From: Sulfitobacter guttiformis
GTDB lineage: Bacteria; Pseudomonadota; Alphaproteobacteria; Rhodobacterales; Rhodobacteraceae
Assembly: GCF_003610455.1 (NCBI RefSeq)
Contig: NZ_RAQK01000001.1
Location: forward strand, 620,001 to 684,000
Length of the DNA: 64,000 bases
Direction: 5' to 3'
Shown here piece after piece: positions 46,694 through 55,852 of the stretch. The notes below the pieces were generated by a model. The model worked only from the letters and a program-made list of their open reading frames with translations, searched no databases and had not been told where the DNA came from. Each line of letters starts with the position of its first letter. The stretch's first letter is position 1. The position numbers were made by a program, and so were the translations under genes.

Positions 46694-48877
46694 TCAATAG
46701 AAACTTTGAGGATCGATATCGACGGCGAGCCTCAGATCCCCCTTTAGCTTGATCTGACTGATCCAGATACTCAAAGCGCGCTGCAACGCCACATTCTTGC
46801 TGGCCTTGACCAACAGCCGTACGCGGTGCCGCCCCCGCACCCGTGCAATTGGCGCAGGCGCAGGCCCGTAAACCTGTGCACCAACATCCCGCAAGGCTTT
46901 GTCGTTACGCGCCAGCTGGTTGCCTGCATCAAACACAGCTGCCACATCCGGCCCGCTCAGGATGATTCCCGCCAAACGGCCGTAAGGCGGCATACCCGCC
47001 TGCTCCCGCTCTTTGGCCTCTGCCTTCCAGAATCCCTCCTCGTCACCCGCGAGAATAGAGCGGATCACCGGATGATCAGGCTGATAGGTTTGCAAAAGCG
47101 CTGTACCCGGTGCCTCTGCGCGCCCCGCACGTCCCGCAACTTGCCGCATTAACTGGAATGTCCGCTCTGCTGCACGCAGATCACTACCCGTAAGACCCAG
47201 ATCCGCATCAATGACCCCCACCAGCGTTAGCTTGGGAAAGTTGTGCCCCTTCGCAACCAGTTGCGTGCCGATAATAATATCTGCTGACCCTTGGGCAATT
47301 CCCGCGATCTCTTCTTTGAGGGCGCGCGCGGAGCCGTACATATCCGAACTGAGTGTGGCAATCCGTGCGTCGGGCCAAAGCGCATGCGCCTCCTCGCCCA
47401 ACCGCTCCACACCCGGACCGATGGGCGCCATTTTATCTTCGGCCTCACAGCTGGGACAAGCCGTGGGCATCGGCTTGCTCTCGCCGCATTGATGGCAAAT
47501 CAGCCGCTTGAGAAACCGGTGCTCGACCATGCGCGCGTCACAGTCATCGCAACCGATCTGGTGCCCGCACGCACGGCACAGCGTAACGGGGGCATAGCCA
47601 CGGCGATTGATAAACAGCATCGCCTGCTCGCCCCGCTCCAGCCGCGCATCGACCTCTTTTTTGAGAGAGGGCGAAACCCAGCGATCCGATGGAAGGCCCT
47701 CGGATCGCATGTCGATGGTCCCCATCGTGGGCATTACCGCAGGGCCAAAGCGTGAAGTAAGCTCGAGCTTGGTGTATTTGCCCGCCTGCGCATTTGCCCA
47801 ACTCTCGAGGCTGGGCGTGGCCGAGGCCAGCACGACGTGCGCTCCGCAAATTGACGCCCGCAGCACCGCCATATCGCGGGCGTTATACAAAACGCCTTCT
47901 TCTTGCTTGTAGGAGGTATCATGCTCTTCGTCGACGACGATCAGCCCTAGATTCTGGAACGGCAGGAACAAGGCGGAGCGCGCGCCGATTACCAATTGCG
48001 CATTCCCCTCGCCCACCATACGCCAGATGCGCCGCCGCTCGGTCATGGTCGCACCCGAGTGCCATTCAGCAGGCTTTGCCCCGAAGCGTGCCTCGACGCG
48101 GGTATAAAACTCTGCCGTCAACGCGATCTCAGGCAGGAGCACCAGCGCTTGACGCCCCGCACGCAGCGCCGCTGCAACCGCCTCGAGGTAAACTTCTGTT
48201 TTGCCCGATCCCGTCACTCCGCGCAGCAAGGTCGTGCCATAGTCGCCAGAGGTAACTCCGACGGCCAGAACTGCAGCGGCTGCCGCCTGATCCTCCGTGA
48301 GCGCCTTACTCGGTAATTCGGGGTCAAGCCGCACAAACGGCATGTAGCGCGGGCTTTCTTCCTCGCGCACGACCCCTTGCTTGACCAAGCCCTTGATCAC
48401 AGACGAGGTTACCGCCGCCATCTCACCCAACTCCCGCAGGGTGAATGCCAGATCACCGTATTCCGCCAGCGTCTCCAATACCTTGGTTCGGGCCGCAGTC
48501 ACACGGTCAGGCTCTCCCTCGCCGCGCCGGTAGATCTTTTGCATCGACGGCGGATCACCAAGGCCTGGCGCACGGGTCGTCAGGCGCAGCATCGCACTGA
48601 GCGGCGTCAGCGTGTAGGCGGCGGATTTCTCAAGGAATGAAAACATTTCTTCTCGCATGGGCACCGCGTCGAGCACGCGGATGATGGCGCGTACTTTGCT
48701 GTAGTCATAATCACCCTTTCCGGCACCCCAGACCACCCCGATGACCTTGCGGGGGCCCAACGGAACCTCGACATAAGCGCCCCGAAAACACCCACCCTCG
48801 GGGGCGCGGTAATCCAGCGCGCGATCAAGCGGTTGTGTTGTCAGCACTGATACCAGCGTGCCGGCCTCAAAGAACAT
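46694..48877 (-). CDS. priA: Primosomal replication helicase PriA
   Basis: PriA reloads the replisome at collapsed forks. The 727-residue protein has the N-terminal DNA-binding domain (EAGTLVSVLTTQPLDRALDY), Walker A GVTGSGKTEVYLEAV, the DEEH box (VVDEEHDTSYKQ), and an eight-Cys zinc region (CRACGHQIGCDDCDARM, CHQCGESKPMPTACPSC). The ATG at 48877 fits the conserved MFFEAGT start; an in-frame ATG at 48934 would add 19 residues. It is divergent from fsa. Confidence 0.95.
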   Translation of the reverse strand: MFFEAGTLVSVLTTQPLDRALDYRAPEGGCFRGAYVEVPLGPRKVIGVVWGAGKGDYDYSKVRAIIRVLDAVPMREEMFSFLEKSAAYTLTPLSAMLRLTTRAPGLGDPPSMQKIYRRGEGEPDRVTAARTKVLETLAEYGDLAFTLRELGEMAAVTSSVIKGLVKQGVVREEESPRYMPFVRLDPELPSKALTEDQAAAAAVLAVGVTSGDYGTTLLRGVTGSGKTEVYLEAVAAALRAGRQALVLLPEIALTAEFYTRVEARFGAKPAEWHSGATMTERRRIWRMVGEGNAQLVIGARSALFLPFQNLGLIVVDEEHDTSYKQEEGVLYNARDMAVLRASICGAHVVLASATPSLESWANAQAGKYTKLELTSRFGPAVMPTMGTIDMRSEGLPSDRWVSPSLKKEVDARLERGEQAMLFINRRGYAPVTLCRACGHQIGCDDCDARMVEHRFLKRLICHQCGESKPMPTACPSCEAEDKMAPIGPGVERLGEEAHALWPDARIATLSSDMYGSARALKEEIAGIAQGSADIIIGTQLVAKGHNFPKLTLVGVIDADLGLTGSDLRAAERTFQLMRQVAGRAGRAEAPGTALLQTYQPDHPVIRSILAGDEEGFWKAEAKEREQAGMPPYGRLAGIILSGPDVAAVFDAGNQLARNDKALRDVGAQVYGPAPAPIARVRGRHRVRLLVKASKNVALQRALSIWISQIKLKGDLRLAVDIDPQSFY

Positions 48878-49017
48878 TTGTTCGGACAAACGGAGTTTCC
48901 TTGCAGCTTTGGGTGGGTTGAGGGCTATCACCATCGCAGATCATGCGCTAAAGCAAAGGCCAGATAACCACCACCGCAGAATTGCCGACCGCGTGGCCCG
49001 GCAGATAGGATACAGAC

Positions 49018-49671
49018 ATGAAGTTTTTTGTAGATACCGCCGAAATTAAAGACATCGCAGAACTGAACGATCTGGGTATGGTCGACGGGGTCACAACCAA
49101 CCCCTCGCTGATCCTGAAATCGGGACGCGACATTATAGAAGTCACAAAAGAAATCTGTAGCATCGTTTCCGGCCCCGTTTCTGCCGAAGTGGTCGCCATG
49201 GAAGCCGATGCAATGATCGCCGAAGGACGCAAACTGGCCGAGATTGCCGAGAATATCGCCGTAAAACTGCCCCTGACATGGGACGGCCTGAAAGCGTGCA
49301 AAGTGCTGTCGGACGAAGGCAAGATGGTCAATGTAACCCTGTGCTTCTCCGCCAATCAGGCATTGCTGGCAGCAAAAGCAGGGGCCACGTTCATCTCGCC
49401 GTTTATCGGGCGTCTGGACGACATCGACCTCGACGGTATGGACCTGATCGAAGACATTCGCACAATCTATGATAATTACGGGTTCGAAACGCAAATCCTC
49501 GCGGCCTCGATCCGCACGGTGGGCCATGTGCGTGAATGTGCGCTGGTAGGTGCCGATGTGATGACAGCACCACCGGAAGTGATCCGCAAACTGGCCACCC
49601 ATCCCCTCACCGACAAAGGGCTGGAACAGTTTATGAAGGATTGGGCAAAAACGGGTCAAAAAATCCTCTAG
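49018..49671 (+). CDS. fsa: Fructose-6-phosphate aldolase / TalC-type transaldolase
   Basis: This belongs to the small transaldolase family and would transfer or cleave three-carbon units in the pentose phosphate route. The 217-residue protein begins [19 protein letters not shown], has [14 protein letters not shown], and the Schiff-base lysine Lys83 in [13 protein letters not shown]. Many alphaproteobacteria use this short form as their only transaldolase, so true transaldolase is more likely than free aldolase. It is divergent from priA. Confidence 0.93.
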   Translation: MKFFVDTAEIKDIAELNDLGMVDGVTTNPSLILKSGRDIIEVTKEICSIVSGPVSAEVVAMEADAMIAEGRKLAEIAENIAVKLPLTWDGLKACKVLSDEGKMVNVTLCFSANQALLAAKAGATFISPFIGRLDDIDLDGMDLIEDIRTIYDNYGFETQILAASIRTVGHVRECALVGADVMTAPPEVIRKLATHPLTDKGLEQFMKDWAKTGQKIL

Positions 49672-49681
49672 GCAGAAGATA

Positions 49682-49711
49682 GCGGGGGGGGGTTGATATG
49701 CTTCTCCCCGC
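49682..49711 (+). terminator. Possible terminator after fsa
   Basis: GCGGGG (49682–49687) can pair with CCCCGC (49706–49711). The left side contains a run of nine G. No T tract follows, so termination is uncertain. Confidence 0.35.
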
Positions 49712-49811
49712 CCCTTGGCAAATTTACTACGTTTCAGCGTATTAACCTTAAAAAGAGCAGAAAAATAAATTCTGCCATGCTATTGAGAGTGGCAAACAGG
49801 ATGAGAGCAGC

Positions 49812-50519
49812 ATGAGTAGCAGCCCAAGAATAGAAGATGCAGTCCGCGAGACGATTATTTCACAGCCGGACGTGATTTTGGATGACAGTGATGTCATGCA
49901 GGCGCTGATTGCGGCTAATGAAAAGGCGATGGGCGGCAATATCGTCGATCTGCGCGGAATCGCGATGGAGCGGCTGGAGACGCGGCTGGACCGCCTTGAA
50001 GACACCCACCGCAGCGTGATCGCCGCCGCCTATGAAAACCTCGCAGGGACCAACCAGATCCACCGCGCCATACTGCGGATGCTTGACCCGCACGAATTTG
50101 AAGCCTTCCTGCGCAATCTGGGCGGTGAAGTCGCCGAGATTTTGCGGGTGGATACTGTCAAACTGGTTTTGGAATCCGTGCAAAATGACAATGACCCTGC
50201 AGTGCAGCGCCTCGGCGATGTCCTGAGCGTGGCAGAGCCCGGCTTTATCGACCGTTTCCTGACGCAAGAGCGCGGTGGCACGGTGCGTCAGGTGACATTG
50301 CGCTCCGTCCAGAATGCGTCAGAACAGATCTATGGTCCCAACGCCGAATGGATCCGCTCCGAGGCTTGTCTCAAACTTGATTTCGGCGCGGGGCGCCTTC
50401 CCGGAATGTTGGTCATGGGGGCAGAAGACCCGCATATGTTCGGACCGCAGCAAGGCACCGATTTACTAGGCTTCTTCACCGGTGTGTTCGAGCGGTCGAT
50501 GCGCCGCTGGCTGTCTTGA
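49812..50519 (+). CDS. DUF484 family protein
   Basis: DUF484 proteins have a GAF-like fold and are typically encoded directly before xerC; their function is not established. The 235-residue protein has an N-terminal helix (VMQALIAANEKAMGGNIVDL), a coiled-coil region (AMERLETRLDRLEDTHRSV) and the C-terminal domain ending GVFERSMRRWLS. Its TGA stop overlaps the TTG start of xerC (TTGA), so translation is coupled. Confidence 0.88.
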   Translation: MSSSPRIEDAVRETIISQPDVILDDSDVMQALIAANEKAMGGNIVDLRGIAMERLETRLDRLEDTHRSVIAAAYENLAGTNQIHRAILRMLDPHEFEAFLRNLGGEVAEILRVDTVKLVLESVQNDNDPAVQRLGDVLSVAEPGFIDRFLTQERGGTVRQVTLRSVQNASEQIYGPNAEWIRSEACLKLDFGAGRLPGMLVMGAEDPHMFGPQQGTDLLGFFTGVFERSMRRWLS

Positions 50520-51454
50520 GCACGCCGCACGATACACTTGCCATATCTCCCGCAGCGCGGGACGCCCTTCAAACATGGCTTGATCAACAGCGCGCCCTGA
50601 AAGGTGCCGCCGAAAACACCGTGACTGCCTATCGCGGGGATGTGACCGAGTTTTTGGCATTTATGAGCGTGCATCACGGCGGCACCGAAGGGCTCGGCGC
50701 ACTTGCTAAGATAACAGTGAGCGATATGCGGGCATGGATGGCGCGCACGCGATCAGAAGATGTAGGACCGCGCAGCCTCGCGCGCAAACTCTCCGCCGTT
50801 AAAGCGTTCTACCGCTGGCTGGCCGAGCGTGAAGGATTTGAGCCAACCGCTGTTCTGTCGACACGCTCGCCCAAGTTCACTAAAAAGCTGCCCCGACCCC
50901 TTGCCGTTGATGCCGCCCGCGAGCTGATCGACTGCGTCGAGATGCAGGCACGACAGCCTTGGGTGGCGCTGCGCGATGTTGCTGTCCTTACCCTTTTGTG
51001 GGGCTGTGGCCTTCGAATATCGGAGGCCCTTGGCCTGACGGGGGCTGATGCTCCGCTTCCACAGGTTTTGCGCATCACCGGCAAGGGCGGCAAGGAGCGT
51101 GTCGTGCCCGTTCTGCCCGCTGCACGCGATGCTGTTGAAGCCTATCTGGGTGCCTGCCCTTTCGCGGCGCAGTCTAACGGCCCGCTGTTTCGTGGCGTAC
51201 GTGGCGGTGCGCTATCTCCGGGTGCAATTCAGAAGGTGATGGCATCTGCGCGGATGCAGCTCGGACTGCCCGCCAGTGCGACCCCCCATGCCATGCGCCA
51301 CAGTTTCGCAACCCACCTTCTGGACGCAGGCGGCGATTTACGTGCCATTCAGGAATTGCTTGGCCATGCATCGCTCTCGACGACGCAGGCCTATACCGCC
51401 GTAGACACCCTGCGCCTGATGGAAGTCTACAACCGCGCGCACCCGCGTGCGTGA
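50516..51454 (+). CDS. xerC: Tyrosine recombinase XerC
   Basis: XerC with XerD resolves chromosome dimers at dif. The 312-residue protein has the N-terminal SAM-like domain (LKGAAENTVTAYRGDVTEFL) and the catalytic residues in GCGLRISEALGL (Arg), HAMRHSFATHLL (His, Arg), LGHASLSTTQAYTAV (His, nucleophile Tyr). The start is TTG 50516, overlapping the DUF484 stop by 4 bases; no ATG nearby keeps the N-terminal domain. The DUF484–xerC pair is conserved in proteobacteria. Confidence 0.94.
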   Translation: MSTPHDTLAISPAARDALQTWLDQQRALKGAAENTVTAYRGDVTEFLAFMSVHHGGTEGLGALAKITVSDMRAWMARTRSEDVGPRSLARKLSAVKAFYRWLAEREGFEPTAVLSTRSPKFTKKLPRPLAVDAARELIDCVEMQARQPWVALRDVAVLTLLWGCGLRISEALGLTGADAPLPQVLRITGKGGKERVVPVLPAARDAVEAYLGACPFAAQSNGPLFRGVRGGALSPGAIQKVMASARMQLGLPASATPHAMRHSFATHLLDAGGDLRAIQELLGHASLSTTQAYTAVDTLRLMEVYNRAHPRA

Positions 51455-51499
51455 CCGTTTTTTATTTGCACCCAAGTCCGTGATTTGCGAGACAAGCCT

Positions 51500-52198
51500 A
51501 TGACACTCAGACAAAAAGCCCTCGCCGTTCATTTGCTCACCGGGACCGGTGCCGTATTCGCCATGCTCGCGATGCTGGCCGCAGTCAGATCCGAGTATGA
51601 TCTGATGTTTCTGTGGCTGGTTGTGGCGTTTTTTGTTGATGGCATCGACGGACCATTGGCGCGTAGATATGATGTGAAAACGAACGCGCCTGAGTTTGAT
51701 GGCGTACTGCTGGATCTCATCATCGACTATCTCACCTATGTGTTCATCCCCGCTTTTGCCCTGTTTCAATCGGGCCGCATGGACGGGTGGAGCGGATGGC
51801 TGATGCTGATCATCGTAACCTTCGCAAGTGCCATGTATTTTGCAGATACACGTATGAAGACCAAAGATAATTCGTTCTCCGGCTTTCCCGGTTGCTGGAA
51901 CATGCTGGTGCTGGTGATCTTTGCCCTCAACATTCCGTGGTACATCAGCCTTGTGCTGGTGACATTCCTTGCAATCACAATGTTTGTACCGCTGAAATTT
52001 GTACATCCCGTGCGCACGGACCGTTGGCGCAACGTGACCTTGCCAATGGCGCTTGCATGGACCTTTTTTGCAGGTTGGGCCGCGTTGGTTAATTTTCACC
52101 CCGAAAGCTGGGCGGCGTGGGGGTTGGTTGTGACTTCAATCTATCTGCTGTTCGCGGGCATTGCGCAGCAAATTCTCTATGATGGCCGCAACCTCTAG
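51500..52198 (+). CDS. pcs: Phosphatidylcholine synthase
   Basis: Pcs makes phosphatidylcholine in one step from CDP-diacylglycerol and choline at the inner membrane. The 232-residue protein has about eight helices and the Pcs version of the CDP-alcohol motif, DGx2ARx12Gx3Dx3D, starting at DGIDGPLARR. ATG 51500 is preferred over a TTG 15 bases earlier. It follows xerC by 45 bases and ends 6 bases from the convergent ogt gene. Confidence 0.93.
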   Translation: MTLRQKALAVHLLTGTGAVFAMLAMLAAVRSEYDLMFLWLVVAFFVDGIDGPLARRYDVKTNAPEFDGVLLDLIIDYLTYVFIPAFALFQSGRMDGWSGWLMLIIVTFASAMYFADTRMKTKDNSFSGFPGCWNMLVLVIFALNIPWYISLVLVTFLAITMFVPLKFVHPVRTDRWRNVTLPMALAWTFFAGWAALVNFHPESWAAWGLVVTSIYLLFAGIAQQILYDGRNL

Positions 52199-52204
52199 CG
52201 AAGG

Positions 52205-52660
52205 CTAGATCAGGAAACCACCAGCACCCTCATGACGCAGCAGCGCGACCTTTGTCTCGACGCCGCCTGCCCCAGAGAAACCCGTCAGCCCTTTTGCCCC
52301 CATCACGCGATGGCACGGTATAATGATCGGAACAGGATTACCGCCGCAGGCCTGCCCCACCGCCTGCGCAGGAACGCCGAGGCGTTTGCCAATGTCACCA
52401 TAAGTGCAGGTTTCGCCAAAGGGGATTTCGGACATCGCCGCACAAACAGCCCGCTGGAAATCCGTGCCAGCAATCCGGAGCGGCAGATCAAATTTTTGCA
52501 GCGCCCCTGCTGCATAGGCCAGTAATTGGCGGCGCCCCTCCTCCAGCAGATCAGTCATGTCATTGTCAGCATTACGCCCCCACCTGAGTGCAGTAATATA
52601 GCTGTCCTCCTCGACAAGGATCAGATCACCGAATGTGCTGGGGATGGTGCATGTTTTCAT
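52205..52660 (-). CDS. ogt: Methylated-DNA–protein-cysteine methyltransferase
   Basis: This suicide enzyme takes the methyl group from O6-methylguanine. The 151-residue protein has the acceptor Cys116 in IIIPCHRVMG, the helix-turn-helix FGETCTYGDIGKRLGVPAQA, and GLTGFSGAGGVETK. No Ada-type regulatory domain is present. It is downstream of ileS on the same strand, after the ileS terminator. Confidence 0.95.
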   Translation of the reverse strand: MKTCTIPSTFGDLILVEEDSYITALRWGRNADNDMTDLLEEGRRQLLAYAAGALQKFDLPLRIAGTDFQRAVCAAMSEIPFGETCTYGDIGKRLGVPAQAVGQACGGNPVPIIIPCHRVMGAKGLTGFSGAGGVETKVALLRHEGAGGFLI

Positions 52661-52720
52661 GCTGTTATAATGGGCGCTAAGTCTTGCACACTCAATCCGG
52701 ATGATGCGGAACAGAAACGA

Positions 52721-52742
52721 GGGGCGGACAAAGCCCGCCCCC
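52721..52742 (-). terminator. Terminator after ileS
   Basis: GGGGCGG (52721–52727) pairs with CCGCCCC (52735–52741) around a 7-base loop. On the minus strand it directly follows the ileS stop and is trailed by TCGTTTCTG. A TTTT also follows on the plus strand, so it could work in both directions. Confidence 0.6.
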
Positions 52743-52751
52743 TTTTATCAT

Positions 52752-55664
52752 TCAGATTGCCGCATCACAGCGGCCACACACCGCTTCATGGCTGTGCGTA
52801 CCCACATCGGGCAGCACTTTCCAACAGCGTGCACATTTCTCGCCCTCTGCCTTGGCAAAGGTAACGCCAACACCGGCAATGTCCGCATTTTTGAACGCAC
52901 CCTCGGGTGCATCGCCCTGCACGATCATGATCTGGCTGGTGATGCACAGATCTGCAAAGGTGTCGGGATCAGTAATCACAGCTGCAAGTTCTGTACTGAG
53001 ATATACGGTGGGCGCCGCTTCGAGGGAGGAGCCGATGACTTTGGCCGTCCGCTGTTCCTCCAGCGCTCCCGTTACCACACGCCGCACCGCACGCACGGTT
53101 TCGGCGCGTTTGGCCAGCACATCATCACGCCAGTCAGCGGGCGTTTCGGGGAAATCCTCCAGATGAACCGAAGTCTCAGCGCCATGCCGCTCGAGCCATA
53201 CTTCTTCCATTGTGAACGGCAAAATCGGTGCCAGCCACGTTGTTAGGCGGGCATAGAGATGATCAAGCACGGTAAGCGCGGCCAAACGGCGCGTCGTGTC
53301 GCCATCGCAATAGAGCGCGTCCTTGCGGATATCAAAGTAAAAAGACGACAGATCAAGCGTCGCAAAGTCGAAGATCGCCCGGAACACACCCTGAAAATCA
53401 AACCGTGCGTAGCCCTCACGCACAACCCCGTCGAGCACCGCCAGCTTGTGCAGCATTAACTGCTCCAGCTCCGGCATGTCGTCGCGGGTCACCGCGCGGG
53501 ACGGGTCGAAATCAGGCAGCGACCCCAGCATATAGCGCATCGTGTTGCGCAAACGGCGATAGCTGTCGGCAGTGCCTTTGAGGATTTCATCCCCGATCCG
53601 CTGGTCGTTGGTATAGTCGGTCTGCGCAACCCAAAGGCGCAGAATATCGGCACCATATTGGTCGATGATCTTTTGCGGAACGATGGTGTTACCGATGGAT
53701 TTGGACATCTTCATGCCTTTGGCATCCAGCGTAAAGCCGTGCGTGACCACGTTGCGATAAGGCGCACGGCCCGTTGTTCCAACCGATTGCAACAGCGACG
53801 AATGGAACCAGCCGCGATGCTGGTCGGTCCCTTCCATATAGACATCCGCGATGCCATCGTCAGAGCCGTCCTCACGGTCACGGAGGGTAAATGCATGGGT
53901 CGAGCCACTGTCAAACCAGACATCAAGAATATCCATGACCTGATTATAATCATCAGGGTTCACGATACCGCCAAGGAAGCGCTCCTTCGCGCCCTCCTCA
54001 TACCATGCGTCTGCGCCCTCGGTCTCGAAGGCCTCGACGATTCGGGCGTTCACATCGACATTGCGCAGAAGGAAATCGGGATCAGTTGGCAGCTTACCCT
54101 TGAGTGTGAAGCACGTCAGTGGCACACCCCATGCGCGCTGGCGCGACAGCACCCAGTCGGGTCGTGCCTCCATCATCGCATGCAAGCGGTTGCGGCCTGA
54201 TTTCGGCGTCCAGTTCACATTGTCGATCTCGGTCAGGGCGCGCTCGCGGATGGTTTTGCCGAACATGTCCTGCCCGTCGCCTACGGGACGGTCGATGGCT
54301 GCAAACCACTGCGGTGTATTGCGGTAGATCACGGGTGCTTTTGAGCGCCAACTGTGGGGATAGCTGTGCTTGATCTTGCCACGCGCCAGCAGGCCACCGA
54401 CCTCCACAAGCTTGTCGATCACGGCGGCGTTTGCATTGCCCTCCTTGCCGTTGGGCTTGAGGATCGCCTTGCCGCCAAAGAACGGCAGATCATCGCGGTA
54501 GCGACCGTCAGGCATCACATTATAGGTGATAACCTGCTCCAGCATCCCCAGTTCACGGTAGAGGTCATATTCCTCAAGGCCGTGGGAAGGCGCGCAATGT
54601 ACAAAGCCTGTGCCTTCGGTGTCGGTCACGAAGTCCGCCGCGCGGAAATCACGCAGGTCGTCCCATTCACCGTTACCACCCTCGGCACCGGCGAGCGGAT
54701 GTTTGAGGCTGATGGCTTCCAGTTCTTCATTGGTCACATCACGAACACGGGTCCAGTTGCCCTCCTCCAGTCGCGCACGGCCCAGAACGTCCGCCGCCAG
54801 ATTGTCGGCCAGCAGGTAGCGATCACCGACAGACGCCCAGCATTCGTCAGGCGTCTCGCTGATCTCATAAAGACCGTAGGAGATACCAGCGCCGTAAACG
54901 ACAGCCTTGTTAGACGGCATCGTCCACGGTGTTGTTGTCCAGATCACAACCTGCGCGTTCTCCAGATCACCGCCCCCCACAACACGGAATTTCACCCAGA
55001 CGGTAAAGCTTTCCTTGTCGTGGTACTCGACCTCCGCCTCGGCCAGTGCTGTCTGCTCTACGGGTGACCACATCACAGGCTTGGAGCCCTGATAGAGCGT
55101 GCCGGTCATAAGGAATTTCATGAATTCCTCCGCGATCACCCGCTCGGCGTGGAAATCCATTGTGAGGTACGGTTTTTCCCAGTTGCCAGTAATGCCAAGG
55201 CGCTTGAATTCCTCGCGCTGGATATCGACCCAGCCCGAGGCAAACTCGCGGCATTCGGCGCGGAATTCATTGATCGGCACCTGATCCTTGTCGCGACCCT
55301 TTTGGCGGTACTGCTCTTCGATCTTCCACTCGATCGGCAAACCGTGGCAATCCCAGCCGGGGATATAGCGGGCATCACGGCCCATCATCTGGTGGGAGCG
55401 CACGATCATATCCTTGATCGTCTTGTTCAGCGCATGGCCGATGTGCAAGTGTCCGTTCGCATAGGGTGGCCCATCATGCAGCGTGAATTGCTTGCGGCCG
55501 CCATCCTTTGCCTTTTCGCGCAGGCGGTCATAAATGCCCAGCTCCTCCCAGCGGGCGAGCCATTCGGGCTCGCGCTTGGGCAGGCCTGCACGCATCGGAA
55601 AATCGGTGCGAGGCAAGTTCAGTGTGGGTTTGTAATCAAGTTTTTCAGGTGTATCGGCGCACAT
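52752..55664 (-). CDS. ileS: Isoleucine–tRNA ligase
   Basis: IleRS charges tRNA-Ile and edits valine. The 970-residue protein has the HIGH motif (PYANGHLHIGHALN), the KMSKS loop (GMKMSKSIGNT), the editing CP1 insert, and a C-terminal zinc knuckle (CARCWKVLP ... CGRCDAAI). AAAAGGAC precedes the ATG. Its 188-base leader contains two strong hairpins. Length and motifs are normal for the bacterial type. Confidence 0.98.
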   Translation of the reverse strand: MCADTPEKLDYKPTLNLPRTDFPMRAGLPKREPEWLARWEELGIYDRLREKAKDGGRKQFTLHDGPPYANGHLHIGHALNKTIKDMIVRSHQMMGRDARYIPGWDCHGLPIEWKIEEQYRQKGRDKDQVPINEFRAECREFASGWVDIQREEFKRLGITGNWEKPYLTMDFHAERVIAEEFMKFLMTGTLYQGSKPVMWSPVEQTALAEAEVEYHDKESFTVWVKFRVVGGGDLENAQVVIWTTTPWTMPSNKAVVYGAGISYGLYEISETPDECWASVGDRYLLADNLAADVLGRARLEEGNWTRVRDVTNEELEAISLKHPLAGAEGGNGEWDDLRDFRAADFVTDTEGTGFVHCAPSHGLEEYDLYRELGMLEQVITYNVMPDGRYRDDLPFFGGKAILKPNGKEGNANAAVIDKLVEVGGLLARGKIKHSYPHSWRSKAPVIYRNTPQWFAAIDRPVGDGQDMFGKTIRERALTEIDNVNWTPKSGRNRLHAMMEARPDWVLSRQRAWGVPLTCFTLKGKLPTDPDFLLRNVDVNARIVEAFETEGADAWYEEGAKERFLGGIVNPDDYNQVMDILDVWFDSGSTHAFTLRDREDGSDDGIADVYMEGTDQHRGWFHSSLLQSVGTTGRAPYRNVVTHGFTLDAKGMKMSKSIGNTIVPQKIIDQYGADILRLWVAQTDYTNDQRIGDEILKGTADSYRRLRNTMRYMLGSLPDFDPSRAVTRDDMPELEQLMLHKLAVLDGVVREGYARFDFQGVFRAIFDFATLDLSSFYFDIRKDALYCDGDTTRRLAALTVLDHLYARLTTWLAPILPFTMEEVWLERHGAETSVHLEDFPETPADWRDDVLAKRAETVRAVRRVVTGALEEQRTAKVIGSSLEAAPTVYLSTELAAVITDPDTFADLCITSQIMIVQGDAPEGAFKNADIAGVGVTFAKAEGEKCARCWKVLPDVGTHSHEAVCGRCDAAI

Positions 55665-55709
55665 GCGGAGCGTCCTTTTCAGATCGTCAAATTCTGGGAA
55701 TATGGGGTC

Positions 55710-55765
55710 GGTGCGAGGGGCTCGAACACCTTTGCCCGGCAGCTCAGATGAGGCTGAGCGCCGGG
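55710..55765 (-). promoter_or_regulatory. Two hairpins in the ileS leader
   Basis: Hairpin 1 uses 55735–55747 and 55754–55765 (12 bp, one bulge). Hairpin 2 uses 55710–55717 and 55721–55730 (GGTG/CACC and CGAG/CTCG). They lie 45–100 bases before the ileS start. No T tract makes them a classical attenuator, and no T-box consensus is seen. Confidence 0.45.
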
Positions 55766-55852
55766 GATGTAATTCGTCTTATGATCAGATGTGCTGTCAT
55801 GTTGGAAAGGCTTATAGGCCCCCGCCCCCAAGGGGGCAAGCGCGTCTTGGTC

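Noticed and set aside
49684..49692. G9 run after fsa as a possible phase-variable tract
   Set aside because: It lies in a hairpin in untranslated sequence with no gene whose frame it could change.
55710..55730. TTCGAGCC on the minus strand in the ileS leader resembles a tRNA T-loop
   Set aside because: The flanking bases do not make a 5-bp T stem and no acceptor, D or anticodon arms can be built.
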